The notes: a model not told the origin generated them from the sequence alone. A stretch of 64,000 nucleotides of DNA from Flavobacterium sp. KACC 22763 (GCF_028736155.1 NZ_CP117879.1:372001-436000), one strand, 5' to 3'; positions 50,800 through 60,140 are shown, counted from the stretch's first letter. Numbers and translations: made by a program.

Positions 50800-52050
50800 T
50801 TATTTTGTAACTAATTGATTTTGATTTAAAATTCCGTACACAGAACCTTTAAGCTCGGTTCCTAAAAAAGCAGAATTTTTTGATTTTGAAAGAATGTTTT
50901 CTTTTGTAAAAGTTGATTTTCCTTCTGTTGTAAACAAAGTTAGGTTTGCTTTTGCGCCTTCTTCAATAATATTGTTTTCTAAACCAAAAACAGTTCTGGC
51001 AGCCGTTAATTTAGAAACAACCGTTTCAGCTGGTAAAACCGTTAATAAAGCTCCGAAAGCACTTTCTAGGCCAATTGTTCCGTTTTTAGCAGTATCAAAT
51101 TCCATTTTTTTGAATTCAATATCAATAGGATTATGGTCTGAAGTAATCATGTCGATTGTGCCGTCAGCAATTCCGTTTAATAGAGCCTGTCTGTCAACTT
51201 CTGTTCTTAATGGTGGTGTAACTTTAAAGCGAGTGTCAAATCCGTCTAGTTTTTCATCAGTTAAAACCAAATGATGAACTGAAACACTTGCAGTAACATT
51301 TAAGCCTTTCGCTTTAGCTTCTCTAATCAATTCAACCGATTTTGCTGTAGAAATTGTTGGAATATGAAGTTTTCCGCCTGTATATTCCAGCAAAAATAAG
51401 TTTCTCGAAATTTGCAGTTCTTCGGCTAGATTCGGAATTCCTTTCAATCCTAATCTTGTAGAAACAATTCCTTCATTAGCAACTCCATTTCCTTTTATGT
51501 TTGGATCTTGAGAGTAGGCAATTACCAATCCGTCAAAATCTTGTACATACTGTAAAGCAATTTTCAGAATATTAGCATTATCGATGCTTTTGTTATAATC
51601 TCCAAAAGCGATTGCTCCCGAGTTTTTCATGTCAAAAAGCTCTGCCATATCTTTTCCTTCACTAGCTTTAGTTAAAGCACCGATTGGGAAAATTTCTGTA
51701 GCAGAACCATTTGCTTTGTTTTTTACAAAATTTACCTGAGATTGATTGTCAATAATTGGCAACGAATTCGGCTGTAATGCGATTGCTGTGAATCCGCTTT
51801 TTGCTGCCACATTCAATCCGTTTGCGATAGTTTCTCTGTCTTCGTAGCCTGGCTCTCCAAGGGAAACACTGCTGTCAAACCAGCCTTGAGAAACATGAAG
51901 ATTTTCAAAACGTACTACTTCTGCATCATCGTTTGGAAGAGAAACTCCTATTTTTTCTATTACACCATCTGCAATTAAAAGATCAACGGTCTGATTGTGA
52001 AACGGACTTTTTGAGTCGATAATTTTGGCGCTTTTGATGATTAGTTTCAT
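50800..52050 (-). CDS. Dihydroorotase homologue without metal-ligand HxH (probable pseudoenzyme)
   Basis: A 416-residue amidohydrolase-fold protein clearly related to type I dihydroorotase (RLGLKGIPNLAEE, SVHHLVLTDE, FKVTPPLR, ITSDHNPID). The metal motif that reads D-x-H-x-H-L-R-E-P-G in active enzymes is D59-S-S61-V-S63-L-G65-E-P-G here: both histidines became serine and the substrate-binding arginine became glycine. The later HCED-like histidine site reads AYSQD. It should therefore lack dihydroorotase activity. Inactive homologues (PyrC') in pseudomonads stabilise aspartate transcarbamoylase, which is a possible role. It is followed at 4 bases by the Tic20-like gene. Confidence 0.9.
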   Translation of the reverse strand: MKLIIKSAKIIDSKSPFHNQTVDLLIADGVIEKIGVSLPNDDAEVVRFENLHVSQGWFDSSVSLGEPGYEDRETIANGLNVAAKSGFTAIALQPNSLPIIDNQSQVNFVKNKANGSATEIFPIGALTKASEGKDMAELFDMKNSGAIAFGDYNKSIDNANILKIALQYVQDFDGLVIAYSQDPNIKGNGVANEGIVSTRLGLKGIPNLAEELQISRNLFLLEYTGGKLHIPTISTAKSVELIREAKAKGLNVTASVSVHHLVLTDEKLDGFDTRFKVTPPLRTEVDRQALLNGIADGTIDMITSDHNPIDIEFKKMEFDTAKNGTIGLESAFGALLTVLPAETVVSKLTAARTVFGLENNIIEEGAKANLTLFTTEGKSTFTKENILSKSKNSAFLGTELKGSVYGILNQNQLVTK

Positions 52051-52207
52051 ATTTTGAATATTTATTTTATTAAAACATTAAATGTTTTTTATTTACTACC
52101 ATAAAGAAATTAAGTTCATAAAGTGAAAAACTTAATTTTTTGGACATTTAGAATAAGATCATAAAGGAAAAACTTAATAATCTTAATGCCTTAATGGTGA
52201 AAAAAAA

Positions 52208-54136
52208 TCATTTTACAAATTTTATAATTGCCATTTCTAATGCTAAAAATAACAGTGCAAAGATAACAAACCATTTCCAAATTTGGCTGTCTGTTCTTTC
52301 TGTTTGTAACGTATTGAAAATGGTCGAAATTGTATCGGCAGTTTTGAAATCTGAAACTACATTGGTATTTACCTGACTCAAATCGCTTTCGGTTCTTTTG
52401 TAATTAAAACTGATATTTTCAACCCATTCTTTTTTGTCAAAAATGCTGTAATTTCCAGCTGTTTCAGGGAAATCATTAAAGGTTAGTTTAACTTTGTTAT
52501 TCAAAATCTGCTGAATTGGAATAAACGAATCGTCTGCTCCTTTTACTTCCAAAATGGCATCTTTAGTCAATAAAACGTCAACAAAATAAGGCTGATTGTT
52601 TCCAATTGTTAAAGCATTTACACCGGTTTTCTGATTGTTCTGAGCAATTTTGTAAAATAACGGAACGATTAAAGGCGATTGCTGAAAATTAGAGTTCGCA
52701 CTATTAATTGGAGCTGTAAAGACCGTTATTCCAGAAACTTGATTTTGAACGGCAGTTACAAATGCAGTCTGATCTTCAAACGAAAGAACGGCTGGATAAG
52801 AACTTGAAACGGCAAACGAACTGTTTACTTTTGGATATTGGAAATTGGTTATCTTATTTTCGAAAACGCCTGAAAATAAAGGATGATCAAAATTAATTTT
52901 AGTGATTAATTTACTGTTGGTTTCTAAATTCCCAAATTGAATTTTTCCGAAATTCCCTAATAATGCATTTAAGCTTGAAAGAGAAGTTTTCTCAGACGGA
53001 ATCACAACTAAATTTCCGCCTTTAGAGACAAAAGCTTTTAAAGTCGTTTGCAATGCTTGCGGAATATCAGCCAATTCGTTTAGAATAATAGTATTTTGCT
53101 TTTCTAAACTATTATAATCTAAAGAACCGATTGGATAATTGTTATAGTTGAATTCTGCTGAAGTATAAATTCTCGATAAAAAATTGCTTTTTTCAGGTTC
53201 GCCAATGCTGATAACGTTTGTTTTTTTGTTTTTTGAAATGCTGAAAAACAATTTGTTATCGTAAGTCAACCCATTATCTTCAATTGTTACATATCCGTGA
53301 AAAGCTTCTTTTGGAATAGTAAAATTGATTGTCTTTTTCTTCGTGTCAAAATTGACAATGGTCTTTGCAATTAGTTTGTTTTGATTGTAAAGAGCTGTAG
53401 AAACTGGTTTGAAATCTTCGCCATAAGCTGATAAATTGATGCCAATTTCGTAGAAGTTTTCTAAAGTCTGATTGATATAAACGCTGTCAATTGAAACATT
53501 GTTTTTCTGTTCTGCTTCTGGAACAATAAAGTACGGTTTTTCTTCGAAATCTATAGTTGCAATATCTTTTTCTTTTAAACCAACAGCATCGGTAATAATG
53601 ACAATATCTTTTTTATGAGCTGATTTGTGTGCTTTAATTTTGGCTGTAATTGCCGAAAGATCAAAAGGAGAAGCGCTGTATTTTAAGTTTTGTAAAGCAC
53701 TTTTAGATGATTTAATATCGGTATTCCAGAAATTTTCGGTGTTGGTTAAAAGCGAAAATTGTGTGTTTTCTGGAGTGTTTTCAAGCAATTCCTGAACAGC
53801 TCTTTTCAGTAATTCTCCTTTTTTGCCTTTTGCCTGCATACTGAAAGAATTATCCAATACAATATACATCTCATTTGATGCGTTCTTACTGTCGGCGGCT
53901 TCAAAAAAAGGTTGTGCAAAAGCGATAATGGCACAGGCAAGCAATAATAAACGTGTCGCTAATAAAAGACGTTTTTTGATTTTAGAACTCTTACGAGTCT
54001 GAATTGCAAGTTCTTTTAAGAATCGAACGTTGGTGAAATAGGAAGTTTTAAATCGTCTTAATTGAAATAAGTGAACCAAAATTGGAACGATCAATAAAAA
54101 CAGAAAGTATAGAATTTCGGGATGTTTAAAATGCAT
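52208..54136 (-). CDS. BatA N-terminal domain and von Willebrand A-like membrane protein
   Basis: A 642-residue protein. The BatA (aerotolerance) N-terminal domain is at 1-80 with two helices (FLFLLIVPILVHLFQLRRFKTSYFTNVRFLKEL and RLLLATRLLLLACAIIAFAQ). A vWA-like domain follows (about 90-200, EMYIVLDNSFSMQAKG with the DxSxS metal site). A long periplasmic region and a last C-terminal helix (WKWFVIFALLFLALEMAI) complete it. The family appears to work in envelope stress resistance, with unclear mechanism. It heads the minus-strand run with the dihydroorotase-like gene 157 bases downstream. Confidence 0.88.
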   Translation of the reverse strand: MHFKHPEILYFLFLLIVPILVHLFQLRRFKTSYFTNVRFLKELAIQTRKSSKIKKRLLLATRLLLLACAIIAFAQPFFEAADSKNASNEMYIVLDNSFSMQAKGKKGELLKRAVQELLENTPENTQFSLLTNTENFWNTDIKSSKSALQNLKYSASPFDLSAITAKIKAHKSAHKKDIVIITDAVGLKEKDIATIDFEEKPYFIVPEAEQKNNVSIDSVYINQTLENFYEIGINLSAYGEDFKPVSTALYNQNKLIAKTIVNFDTKKKTINFTIPKEAFHGYVTIEDNGLTYDNKLFFSISKNKKTNVISIGEPEKSNFLSRIYTSAEFNYNNYPIGSLDYNSLEKQNTIILNELADIPQALQTTLKAFVSKGGNLVVIPSEKTSLSSLNALLGNFGKIQFGNLETNSKLITKINFDHPLFSGVFENKITNFQYPKVNSSFAVSSSYPAVLSFEDQTAFVTAVQNQVSGITVFTAPINSANSNFQQSPLIVPLFYKIAQNNQKTGVNALTIGNNQPYFVDVLLTKDAILEVKGADDSFIPIQQILNNKVKLTFNDFPETAGNYSIFDKKEWVENISFNYKRTESDLSQVNTNVVSDFKTADTISTIFNTLQTERTDSQIWKWFVIFALLFLALEMAIIKFVK

Positions 54137-54388
54137 TCTGGCTTCGATTTACTTCACTACGTTTTGTTTTTCGCGAAGATGCAGGTCAAAAATACAAATT
54201 AAAATTATTAAACCATATAAGTAGGAGAATTATGAATTGTAAATTATAAATTGAAAATGTATTAATGGACAATCGGGTAGTGGAAAAATATCAAAAAATG
54301 TAACTTTTGTAATTTCTTTGTAACTTAGAAGCTCCTTCAAACAGATATTATTACTTATTTTAGCTAATTCAAAAAACAAAAATAAACT

Positions 54389-55501
54389 ATGAAAAAAATA
54401 TACCTAGTATTATTTTCTGCTTTATCATTAACCGCGGTTAAAGCTCAAAACAAATTCAATTTACTGGTAGGAACTTATACCAATACTTGCCAAAGCAACG
54501 GTATTTATGTATATGAATTTGATGCTTCTACAGGCGATTATAAGTTAAAAAAATCATCAGAGAGTGTTGTCAGTCCAAGTTATTTATCGGTTTCAGCAGA
54601 TAATAAATTTATTTATGCTGTAAACGAAAACGGGACACAAAGTACGGTAAGTTCTTTTTCTTATGATTCGCAAACGGGCAAGATCAGCCTTATAAATAAA
54701 AATGATGCATTAGGAGCAGATCCTTGCCATTTAATAAATGATGATAAAAATGTAATTGCTGCCAATTACTCTGGTGGAAGTATTGCTGTTTTTAAGAAAA
54801 ATCCAGATGGAAGCATTACAGAGGCGCAGCAGCTGGTTCAGCATGAAGGAAAAGGACCAAATGTGGCACGTCAGGAAAAAGCGCATGTGCACATGGTTAT
54901 GTTTTCTCCAGACAAAAAGTTTGTATTGTCAAATGATTTAGGTTTGGATAAAGTGTTTATTTACAAATACAATCCAACTGCAAAAAATGAAATCTTGACT
55001 TTAAAAGGAAGTGTTGACGTGAAGCCTGGAAGCGGACCAAGACACTTAACTTTCAGCAAAGATGGAAAATTTGTCTATTTAGTTCAGGAATTGGATGGAA
55101 CTTTAACAACTTTAAGCTGGGATAAAACTGGAAGTTTAAAAATAGTTGCCGAAACAAGCATTCTTCCAAAAGACTTCAAAGGAGGAACTGGAGCAGCGGC
55201 AATCAAACTTTCTCCAGACGGAAACTTTTTATATGTTACTGATCGTGTAGATGCTAATGCTATTTCTGTATACAAAATTTCTAAAACAGGAAGTTTGGAA
55301 TTGGTAGAACAGCAAAGCACTTTAGGGAAAGGTCCGCGTGATTTTGCCATTGATCCAACAGGAAATTACCTTTTAGTAGGGCATCAGTATACTAATGATA
55401 TAGTTATTTTTAAAAGAGATATTGCAACAGGAAAAATTGTAGATACGGGTAGAAGAATACAAATGTGTTCGCCAGTGGGGCTTTTGTTTACGAAAATTTA
55501 G
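54389..55501 (+). CDS. Lactonase-family seven-bladed beta-propeller, exported
   Basis: A 370-residue protein with a signal peptide (about 1-19, AVKAQ). The propeller repeats carry SPSYLSVSADNKFIYAVNE, GPRHLTFSKDGKFVYLVQE, KLSPDGNFLYVTDR and GPRDFAIDPTGNYLLVGHQ. This matches the Pgl-type 6-phosphogluconolactonase/lactonase family. The signal peptide places it outside the cytosol, so its substrate is probably not 6-phosphogluconolactone but an extracytoplasmic lactone; this is inference. It has its own terminator. Confidence 0.9.
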   Translation: MKKIYLVLFSALSLTAVKAQNKFNLLVGTYTNTCQSNGIYVYEFDASTGDYKLKKSSESVVSPSYLSVSADNKFIYAVNENGTQSTVSSFSYDSQTGKISLINKNDALGADPCHLINDDKNVIAANYSGGSIAVFKKNPDGSITEAQQLVQHEGKGPNVARQEKAHVHMVMFSPDKKFVLSNDLGLDKVFIYKYNPTAKNEILTLKGSVDVKPGSGPRHLTFSKDGKFVYLVQELDGTLTTLSWDKTGSLKIVAETSILPKDFKGGTGAAAIKLSPDGNFLYVTDRVDANAISVYKISKTGSLELVEQQSTLGKGPRDFAIDPTGNYLLVGHQYTNDIVIFKRDIATGKIVDTGRRIQMCSPVGLLFTKI

Positions 55502-55548
55502 TAAAAAAGGTTCTAAGGTGCTGAGATACTAAGTTTCTAAGGTTAAAA

Positions 55549-55584
55549 AAAGGGTAAAGATTCAAAGAATCTTTACCCTTTTTT
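55549..55584. terminator. Terminator after the lactonase gene
   Basis: A 15-base stem AAAGGGTAAAGATTC with its complement, followed by T residues. Adjoining bases hold CTAAG/CTTAG repeats. It serves the lactonase gene and possibly the convergent helicase gene. Confidence 0.85.
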
Positions 55585-55643
55585 AGTGTTATATAAAAAC
55601 TTAGAATCTTAGCAACTTAGTAGCTTAGTATCTAAAAAAAGAA

Positions 55644-56990
55644 TTATTTTTTCTTTTTCTTCTCGTTTCTTGTCTTCAACATATTTCTGTTGACAGAACC
55701 ATGTGTTTTCTTTTTGGTTTTTGAAGGGCCTCCAAGATTGACTTTTTGGTTCTTTTTAGATTTTTCGTGAAAAGCGCCGTCACCTTCCAATTTCGGTTTT
55801 TTCATTAAAAACTTTCTTGGCAATCTATCTTTTTCAGCTTCAATAAGTTTTTCTGAGATTTCAACTTCTTCAGGGAAATCAGCTACTTCAAGCTCTTGAT
55901 CCATTAAAAGTTCTGTTGCAATTTTGAATTCTTCTTCTCTAGGAGTAACAAAACTGATTGCAGTTCCTGTTGCATCTGCACGACCTGTACGTCCAATTCT
56001 GTGCATGTACAATTCAGGCTCTTCTGGAAGTTCGAAGTTAATTACGTGTGTAATATTCGAAATGTCCAAACCTCTTGCCATAACGTCCGTAGTAATTAAA
56101 CCGCGAAGATTTCCTTCTTGGAATTCAGCCATTGTACTCAAACGGTAATTTTGAGATTTGTTGGAGTGAATAACACCAAATTGTCCATCAAAAAGCTCAT
56201 CAATACGATTGAAAAGCATATCTGAAATCTTTTTGTTGTTTACGAAAACCAAAATACGACTCATGCTTTCGTCGGTTTCCAATAAATGTTTCAACAGATT
56301 TACTTTGGTGTTGAAATTCGGAACATTATAAGTGATCTGCGTAATTTTTTCAAGAGGAGTTCCTGATGGTGCTAATGTTACTTCTTCAGGAAAATCAAAA
56401 TAATCGTTTAAAAGATCATCAACTTCATCTGTCATCGTTGCCGAGAACAGAATATTTTGACGTTTGGTTTTCATCATCGCAAAAAGCGAAGTCAGCTGTG
56501 GTCTGAAACCTAAATTCAACATTTCGTCAAACTCGTCGATAACCAGTTTTTGTGTTTCGTCAAAACGAACAACAGCATCTAGCGCCAAGTCCATTGTACG
56601 TCCAGGCGTCCCAACTAAAATATCAACACCTTCGTAAACGGCTTTTTTCTGCGTATTAATGTTTACACCACCATAAATTCCTAAAGTTTTAACCGACATG
56701 TATGTAGTCAGTTTTTCCACTTCTTCAACTACTTGAACAACTAATTCGCGGGTTGGAACTAGAATTACGATTTTTGGCGTATTGGTGTGCGTGAATTTAT
56801 AAAGCTTTAAAAGAGGCAGTAAATAAGCAAATGTTTTACCGGTTCCGGTCTGTGCAATTCCCATCATATCACGTCCAGACATGATTACAGAAAAAGATTT
56901 TTCTTGAATAGGAGTAGGCGTAACAAATCCTAATTCGTCAACTGCTTTTTGTAATGATTTTGGAAGATTAAATTTTTCGAAAGTGCTCAT
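55644..56990 (-). CDS. DEAD-box-family RNA helicase with DEFD motif II
   Basis: A 448-residue helicase core with a basic tail. Q motif GFVTPTPIQEKS, Walker A AQTGTGKT, PTREL, TPGR, SAT, RGLDI and HRIGRTGRA are all present. Motif II reads DEFD (IDEFDEMLNLGF) rather than DEAD; aspartate, glutamate and the final aspartate are kept, so ATP hydrolysis should be possible. The tail after residue 400 is lysine-rich and probably binds RNA. It resembles RhlE-type ribosome assembly helicases. It is alone, with no RRM-like domain. Confidence 0.93.
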   Translation of the reverse strand: MSTFEKFNLPKSLQKAVDELGFVTPTPIQEKSFSVIMSGRDMMGIAQTGTGKTFAYLLPLLKLYKFTHTNTPKIVILVPTRELVVQVVEEVEKLTTYMSVKTLGIYGGVNINTQKKAVYEGVDILVGTPGRTMDLALDAVVRFDETQKLVIDEFDEMLNLGFRPQLTSLFAMMKTKRQNILFSATMTDEVDDLLNDYFDFPEEVTLAPSGTPLEKITQITYNVPNFNTKVNLLKHLLETDESMSRILVFVNNKKISDMLFNRIDELFDGQFGVIHSNKSQNYRLSTMAEFQEGNLRGLITTDVMARGLDISNITHVINFELPEEPELYMHRIGRTGRADATGTAISFVTPREEEFKIATELLMDQELEVADFPEEVEISEKLIEAEKDRLPRKFLMKKPKLEGDGAFHEKSKKNQKVNLGGPSKTKKKTHGSVNRNMLKTRNEKKKKK

Positions 56991-57137
56991 TTGCTTTAAA
57001 TTTTGTGCAAATGTACGTTAAAATGATGGTTAGAACACAAGATTTTTCGAATCATCTAAAATTTTGTTTGTTTAATTATTTGATTTTCAGTTTTTAAAAT
57101 GTTTTTATTCGTGATTAAAAGTATCAGATAAACTAAA

Positions 57138-57818
57138 ATGGTAGCGGGATTTTTTAATATTTTTGAAAAGAAAGTAAAAGACGAATACCAAATAAATAAG
57201 ATGGGGACATTTTCACAAACAAGTATTAAGTGTGATAATATTGAAGTTATAGTAAGGGAATTAAAGAAATACTTACCAATTGGGAGAGAAATATGGCTTG
57301 AAACTAATAAATGGTGGTTTTATAATGTGCCGCATGAAGAAAATTCTTTTGAAGGTCAAAAACTAACATTAATAGTTTCCCAAAATCTAACCAAAGATTG
57401 GGTTGAAGTGGAGCTAGACTTTCAGGACGGATTATATTTTTTTGATGAGATTTTAAAGCGAATTTCAAAAAATCTGAAGACAGAGGTTTTGTTAGTTTAT
57501 TATCAATCTACTGTTGGTGAAGGAAGATTGGCGAAATTTAAAAATGGGCAACTAGAATTGTCTTACTACGAAAAATATTTTTATGAAGAAGTTATTGAAA
57601 ATAATGTACTTATAAGGAAGTCTAATTATGTAGCCGACAATTTTGGAGTCTCTACTTCGACCATTGAAGAACTTAAAAATTCGAAATTAGGAGACGAAAC
57701 TCTATGGATTGAATATGATTTTATATATAAATATCTAAACTCTGAAGGCTGGAAAGCTGATTCAGGGAAAGAAGTTTTTTTAGACTGGAACTATTTGCAT
57801 TTAGAGTACTTGAAATAG
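57138..57818 (+). CDS. Hypothetical protein
   Basis: A 226-residue soluble protein with no recognised domain, signal peptide or helix. It is rich in Trp, Tyr and Glu (IWLETNKWWFYNVPHEENSFEG, KDWVEVELDFQDGLYFFDEIL), a composition seen in small bacterial immunity and SMI1-like proteins, but I see no clear family motif. The start is uncertain: an internal ATG at 57201 (MGTFSQTS) is equally possible. The codon usage is like the neighbours. It ends 17 bases from the convergent TIGR02757 gene. Confidence 0.6.
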   Translation: MVAGFFNIFEKKVKDEYQINKMGTFSQTSIKCDNIEVIVRELKKYLPIGREIWLETNKWWFYNVPHEENSFEGQKLTLIVSQNLTKDWVEVELDFQDGLYFFDEILKRISKNLKTEVLLVYYQSTVGEGRLAKFKNGQLELSYYEKYFYEEVIENNVLIRKSNYVADNFGVSTSTIEELKNSKLGDETLWIEYDFIYKYLNSEGWKADSGKEVFLDWNYLHLEYLK

Positions 57819-57835
57819 ATTAGTTATTTCAAAAT

Positions 57836-58600
57836 TTAAAACCCTTCAAAAACCCCTAATCCAAACAAAGCAAAATCATATTTTACAGGATCTTTTGCAT
57901 CCATTTCTCTTAATTTGGTGTCTAATTCTAATAAAGCTTTTGCATCATTTTGCTTTCGCGAAAGAATTCCAAGTTTGCGGGCAACATTTCCAGAATGGAC
58001 GTCTAACGGGCAAGATAAAACAGAAGGTGAAATGCTTTTCCAGATTCCTAAATCGACTCCTTTTGCATCTTGACGCACCATCCAGCGCAGGTACATGTTG
58101 ATTCTCTTGGCTGCTGAATTGTTTAGCGGATCTGAAATGTGTTTTTGAGTTCGAGCTAAATGATCTGTTTCGAAGAATATTTTTTTGAATTCACTGATGC
58201 TTTTCTGCAAGCTGTCTTTTTCTTGATTTTTAGCAAAAACAGCTTCCAGTCCGTTGTGGTTTTGGTAGATGTTTTTTAAGCCTTTTATAAAGCCTGCAAA
58301 ATCATGTCCGTTAAAAGTTCTGTGTACAAAAGTTTCCAGTTTAGCCAAATCTTCATCAGAATGTGACATAACGAAATCGTAAGGTGTGTTGCCCATTAAT
58401 TCCATCATTTTATGAGAATTCTTGATAATCATTTTGCGGTTTCCCCAAGCAATAGAAGCGCTCAGAAAACCTGCGATTTCGATATCTTCTTTTTGGGTAA
58501 AGAGATGCGGAATCTGTACAGGATCACTTTCTATAAAGTCCTGATTGTTATATTGAATGACTTTTTCGTCTAGAAATTCTTTGAGTTCTTTTTGGTTCAT
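57836..58600 (-). CDS. TIGR02757 (DUF2400) family protein
   Basis: A 254-residue protein of a helical Bacteroidota family related to endonuclease III-like helix bundles by fold prediction only. Conserved parts are DPVQIPHLFTQKEDIEIAGFLSASIAWGNRKMII, HRTFNGHDF, AAKRINMYLRWMVRQD and LGIWKSISPSVLSCPLDVHSGNVARKLG. The family spans Bacteroidota and spirochaetes with no known reaction. It begins with ATG at 58600, and a hairpin repeat separates it from the ABC gene upstream. Confidence 0.9.
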   Translation of the reverse strand: MNQKELKEFLDEKVIQYNNQDFIESDPVQIPHLFTQKEDIEIAGFLSASIAWGNRKMIIKNSHKMMELMGNTPYDFVMSHSDEDLAKLETFVHRTFNGHDFAGFIKGLKNIYQNHNGLEAVFAKNQEKDSLQKSISEFKKIFFETDHLARTQKHISDPLNNSAAKRINMYLRWMVRQDAKGVDLGIWKSISPSVLSCPLDVHSGNVARKLGILSRKQNDAKALLELDTKLREMDAKDPVKYDFALFGLGVFEGF

Positions 58601-58628
58601 TTTGAATGAAATCTTCTTGTTTAACGGA

Positions 58629-58715
58629 ATGCCCTAGCCCTGATGGGAGCGGCATCCTTTTGTGGCGGGGTTCGCCACAAAAGATATAGCGGACAGCAGG
58701 AATTAGCTCCTGATT
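58629..58715. repeat. Dispersed hairpin repeat (CCTAGCCCTGATGGGAGCGG type)
   Basis: The element runs from TGCCCTAGCCC through a hairpin CTTTTGTGGCG / CGCCACAAAAG (58657-58683) to GGAATTAGCTCCTG. It is markedly more GC-rich than the surroundings. I recognise it as a repeat common between genes of Flavobacteria. It fills the gap between two minus-strand genes. Confidence 0.8.
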
Positions 58716-58718
58716 ATT

Positions 58719-59597
58719 TTAATTGCTAATCTGTCCGTCGACCATTACTAATTTTCTATCAGCCATGTTGGCCAATTCTTCGTTGTGTGTTACAATGACA
58801 AAAGTTTGTCCGAATTCGTCTCGAAGCTGAAAAAATAATTGATGCAGATTTTCGGCAGAATGTGTATCTAAGTTTCCAGAAGGTTCATCGGCAAAAATGA
58901 CATCTGGTTTATTGATTAAAGCTCTCGCAACGGCAACGCGCTGCTGTTCACCACCCGAAAGTTCGCTAGGTTTATGATTGATTCTATGCGAAAGTCCTAG
59001 ATAAGAAAGGAGTTTTTTTGCTTCTTCTTCTGTTTCGGCTGTTTTTTTGCCTGCAATATGAGCTGGAATACAAACGTTTTCTAAGGCAGTAAACTCAGGT
59101 AAAAGCTGATGAAATTGAAAAATAAAACCTAAATTTAAGTTTCTAAAGTCGGATAAAACCTTGTCTTGCTTGCTTTTCTTTTTGAAGTAACGGTTATAGT
59201 AAACCAGCAATAAAAGAGTAGGCGCAAGTACTATTGCCCACGTTCCGTAGCCAAAAATATCGTTTTCTATTTTACTTCTAAAAAACAATACAAATACTGC
59301 CAATAAAATAAAATAAAGGGCTCCTAACCAAGTAATGATTTTAAACGCTTTTTCTTGATTTGAGCTTTCGTTTTTAATGTTTTGTAACTCCAAGACATTT
59401 CTGCCATTTATAGTCAAAGATGATTCTGGATTATGGTCTGGTTTGTCTAAAGTTCCTAAAATCTGCAATAATGTCGTTTTACCAGCACCCGAAGCACCAA
59501 CAATAGAAACAATTTCACCTTTTTTGATATGTAGATCGACTCCTTTAAGAACTTCAAGTTTGTCGTAGAATTTATGTATGTTTTTTGCGTGTATCAT
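58719..59597 (-). CDS. LolD-like ABC ATPase with two inserted membrane helices
   Basis: A 292-residue ATPase, about 60 residues longer than LolD. Walker A GASGAGKT (34-41), Q-loop Q161 ([13 protein letters not shown]), signature LSGGEQQR (213-220), Walker [13 protein letters not shown] and H271 are intact and resemble LolD/MacB-type ATPases. Between Walker A and the Q-loop, residues about 73-147 hold two hydrophobic stretches (about 88-106 and 118-135) with a charged loop between, ending KKKSKQDK. In ordinary LolD this place has about 12 residues. The frame is continuous and the flanks align normally. No permease gene is adjacent. The insert would tether the ATPase to the membrane. Confidence 0.9.
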   Translation of the reverse strand: MIHAKNIHKFYDKLEVLKGVDLHIKKGEIVSIVGASGAGKTTLLQILGTLDKPDHNPESSLTINGRNVLELQNIKNESSNQEKAFKIITWLGALYFILLAVFVLFFRSKIENDIFGYGTWAIVLAPTLLLLVYYNRYFKKKSKQDKVLSDFRNLNLGFIFQFHQLLPEFTALENVCIPAHIAGKKTAETEEEAKKLLSYLGLSHRINHKPSELSGGEQQRVAVARALINKPDVIFADEPSGNLDTHSAENLHQLFFQLRDEFGQTFVIVTHNEELANMADRKLVMVDGQISN

Positions 59598-59819
59598 GTA
59601 CTGAAACTGTTTTTACAAAGAAACGAAGATTATCATTATAATCAAATTCCAATATTTTTAAATTCCAAATCTCAAATTTCAAAAAGAAAGTGACTATTTT
59701 AGAAATAAACAATTGGTATATAAATTGATATGGGAAAGTTGGAAATTAAATTTAATAAATAAGTAAAACTACTTTGAAGAATTATTTTTAATTTCGATTA
59801 ACTTAAAAGTGAATGTGTT

Positions 59820-60104
59820 ATGCAAGATTTAGAAGTTGCAGAAGATGATAGAATGTCAAAACTGCTTATTGGGTTGGTTTTGGACGGAATAGGTATGATT
59901 TCTTTTTCGATTCCGTTTCTTGGTGAATTTTCAGATGTGGTTTGGGCACCTATTGCTGCGATAATTATGGCAAGAATGTATAAAGGAAGAGTAGGGAAAG
60001 TTGCTGGTGTTTTGACTTTTCTTGAAGAGATATTGCCTTTTACAGATGTAATTCCGTCTTTCACTTTGACATGGATTTACACTTATTTTTTTCAGAAAAA
60101 ATAG
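59820..60104 (+). CDS. Small membrane protein of unknown function
   Basis: A 94-residue protein with two hydrophobic segments, LLIGLVLDGIGMISFSIPFLG and DVVWAPIAAIIMARMY, and a third weak one near the end (LTWIYTYFF). The pattern recalls small uncharacterised membrane proteins of Bacteroidota (LPFTDVIPSFTLTWIY is conserved-looking). No function. A terminator follows immediately and is shared with the convergent pectate-lyase-like gene. Confidence 0.75.
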   Translation: MQDLEVAEDDRMSKLLIGLVLDGIGMISFSIPFLGEFSDVVWAPIAAIIMARMYKGRVGKVAGVLTFLEEILPFTDVIPSFTLTWIYTYFFQKK

Positions 60105-60132
60105 AAAAGACGGCTTTAAGCCGTCTTTTTCT
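60104..60132. terminator. Bidirectional terminator
   Basis: The stem GAAAAGACGGC / GCCGTCTTTTTC with a 5-base loop. It lies 9 bases from the stop codon of the minus-strand gene and directly behind the plus-strand gene. Confidence 0.85.
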
Positions 60133-60140
60133 GGATGTTG

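Noticed and set aside
50894..51274. A 126-residue frame antisense to the dihydroorotase-like gene
   Set aside because: It is a shadow frame; the sense frame is homologous along its whole length.
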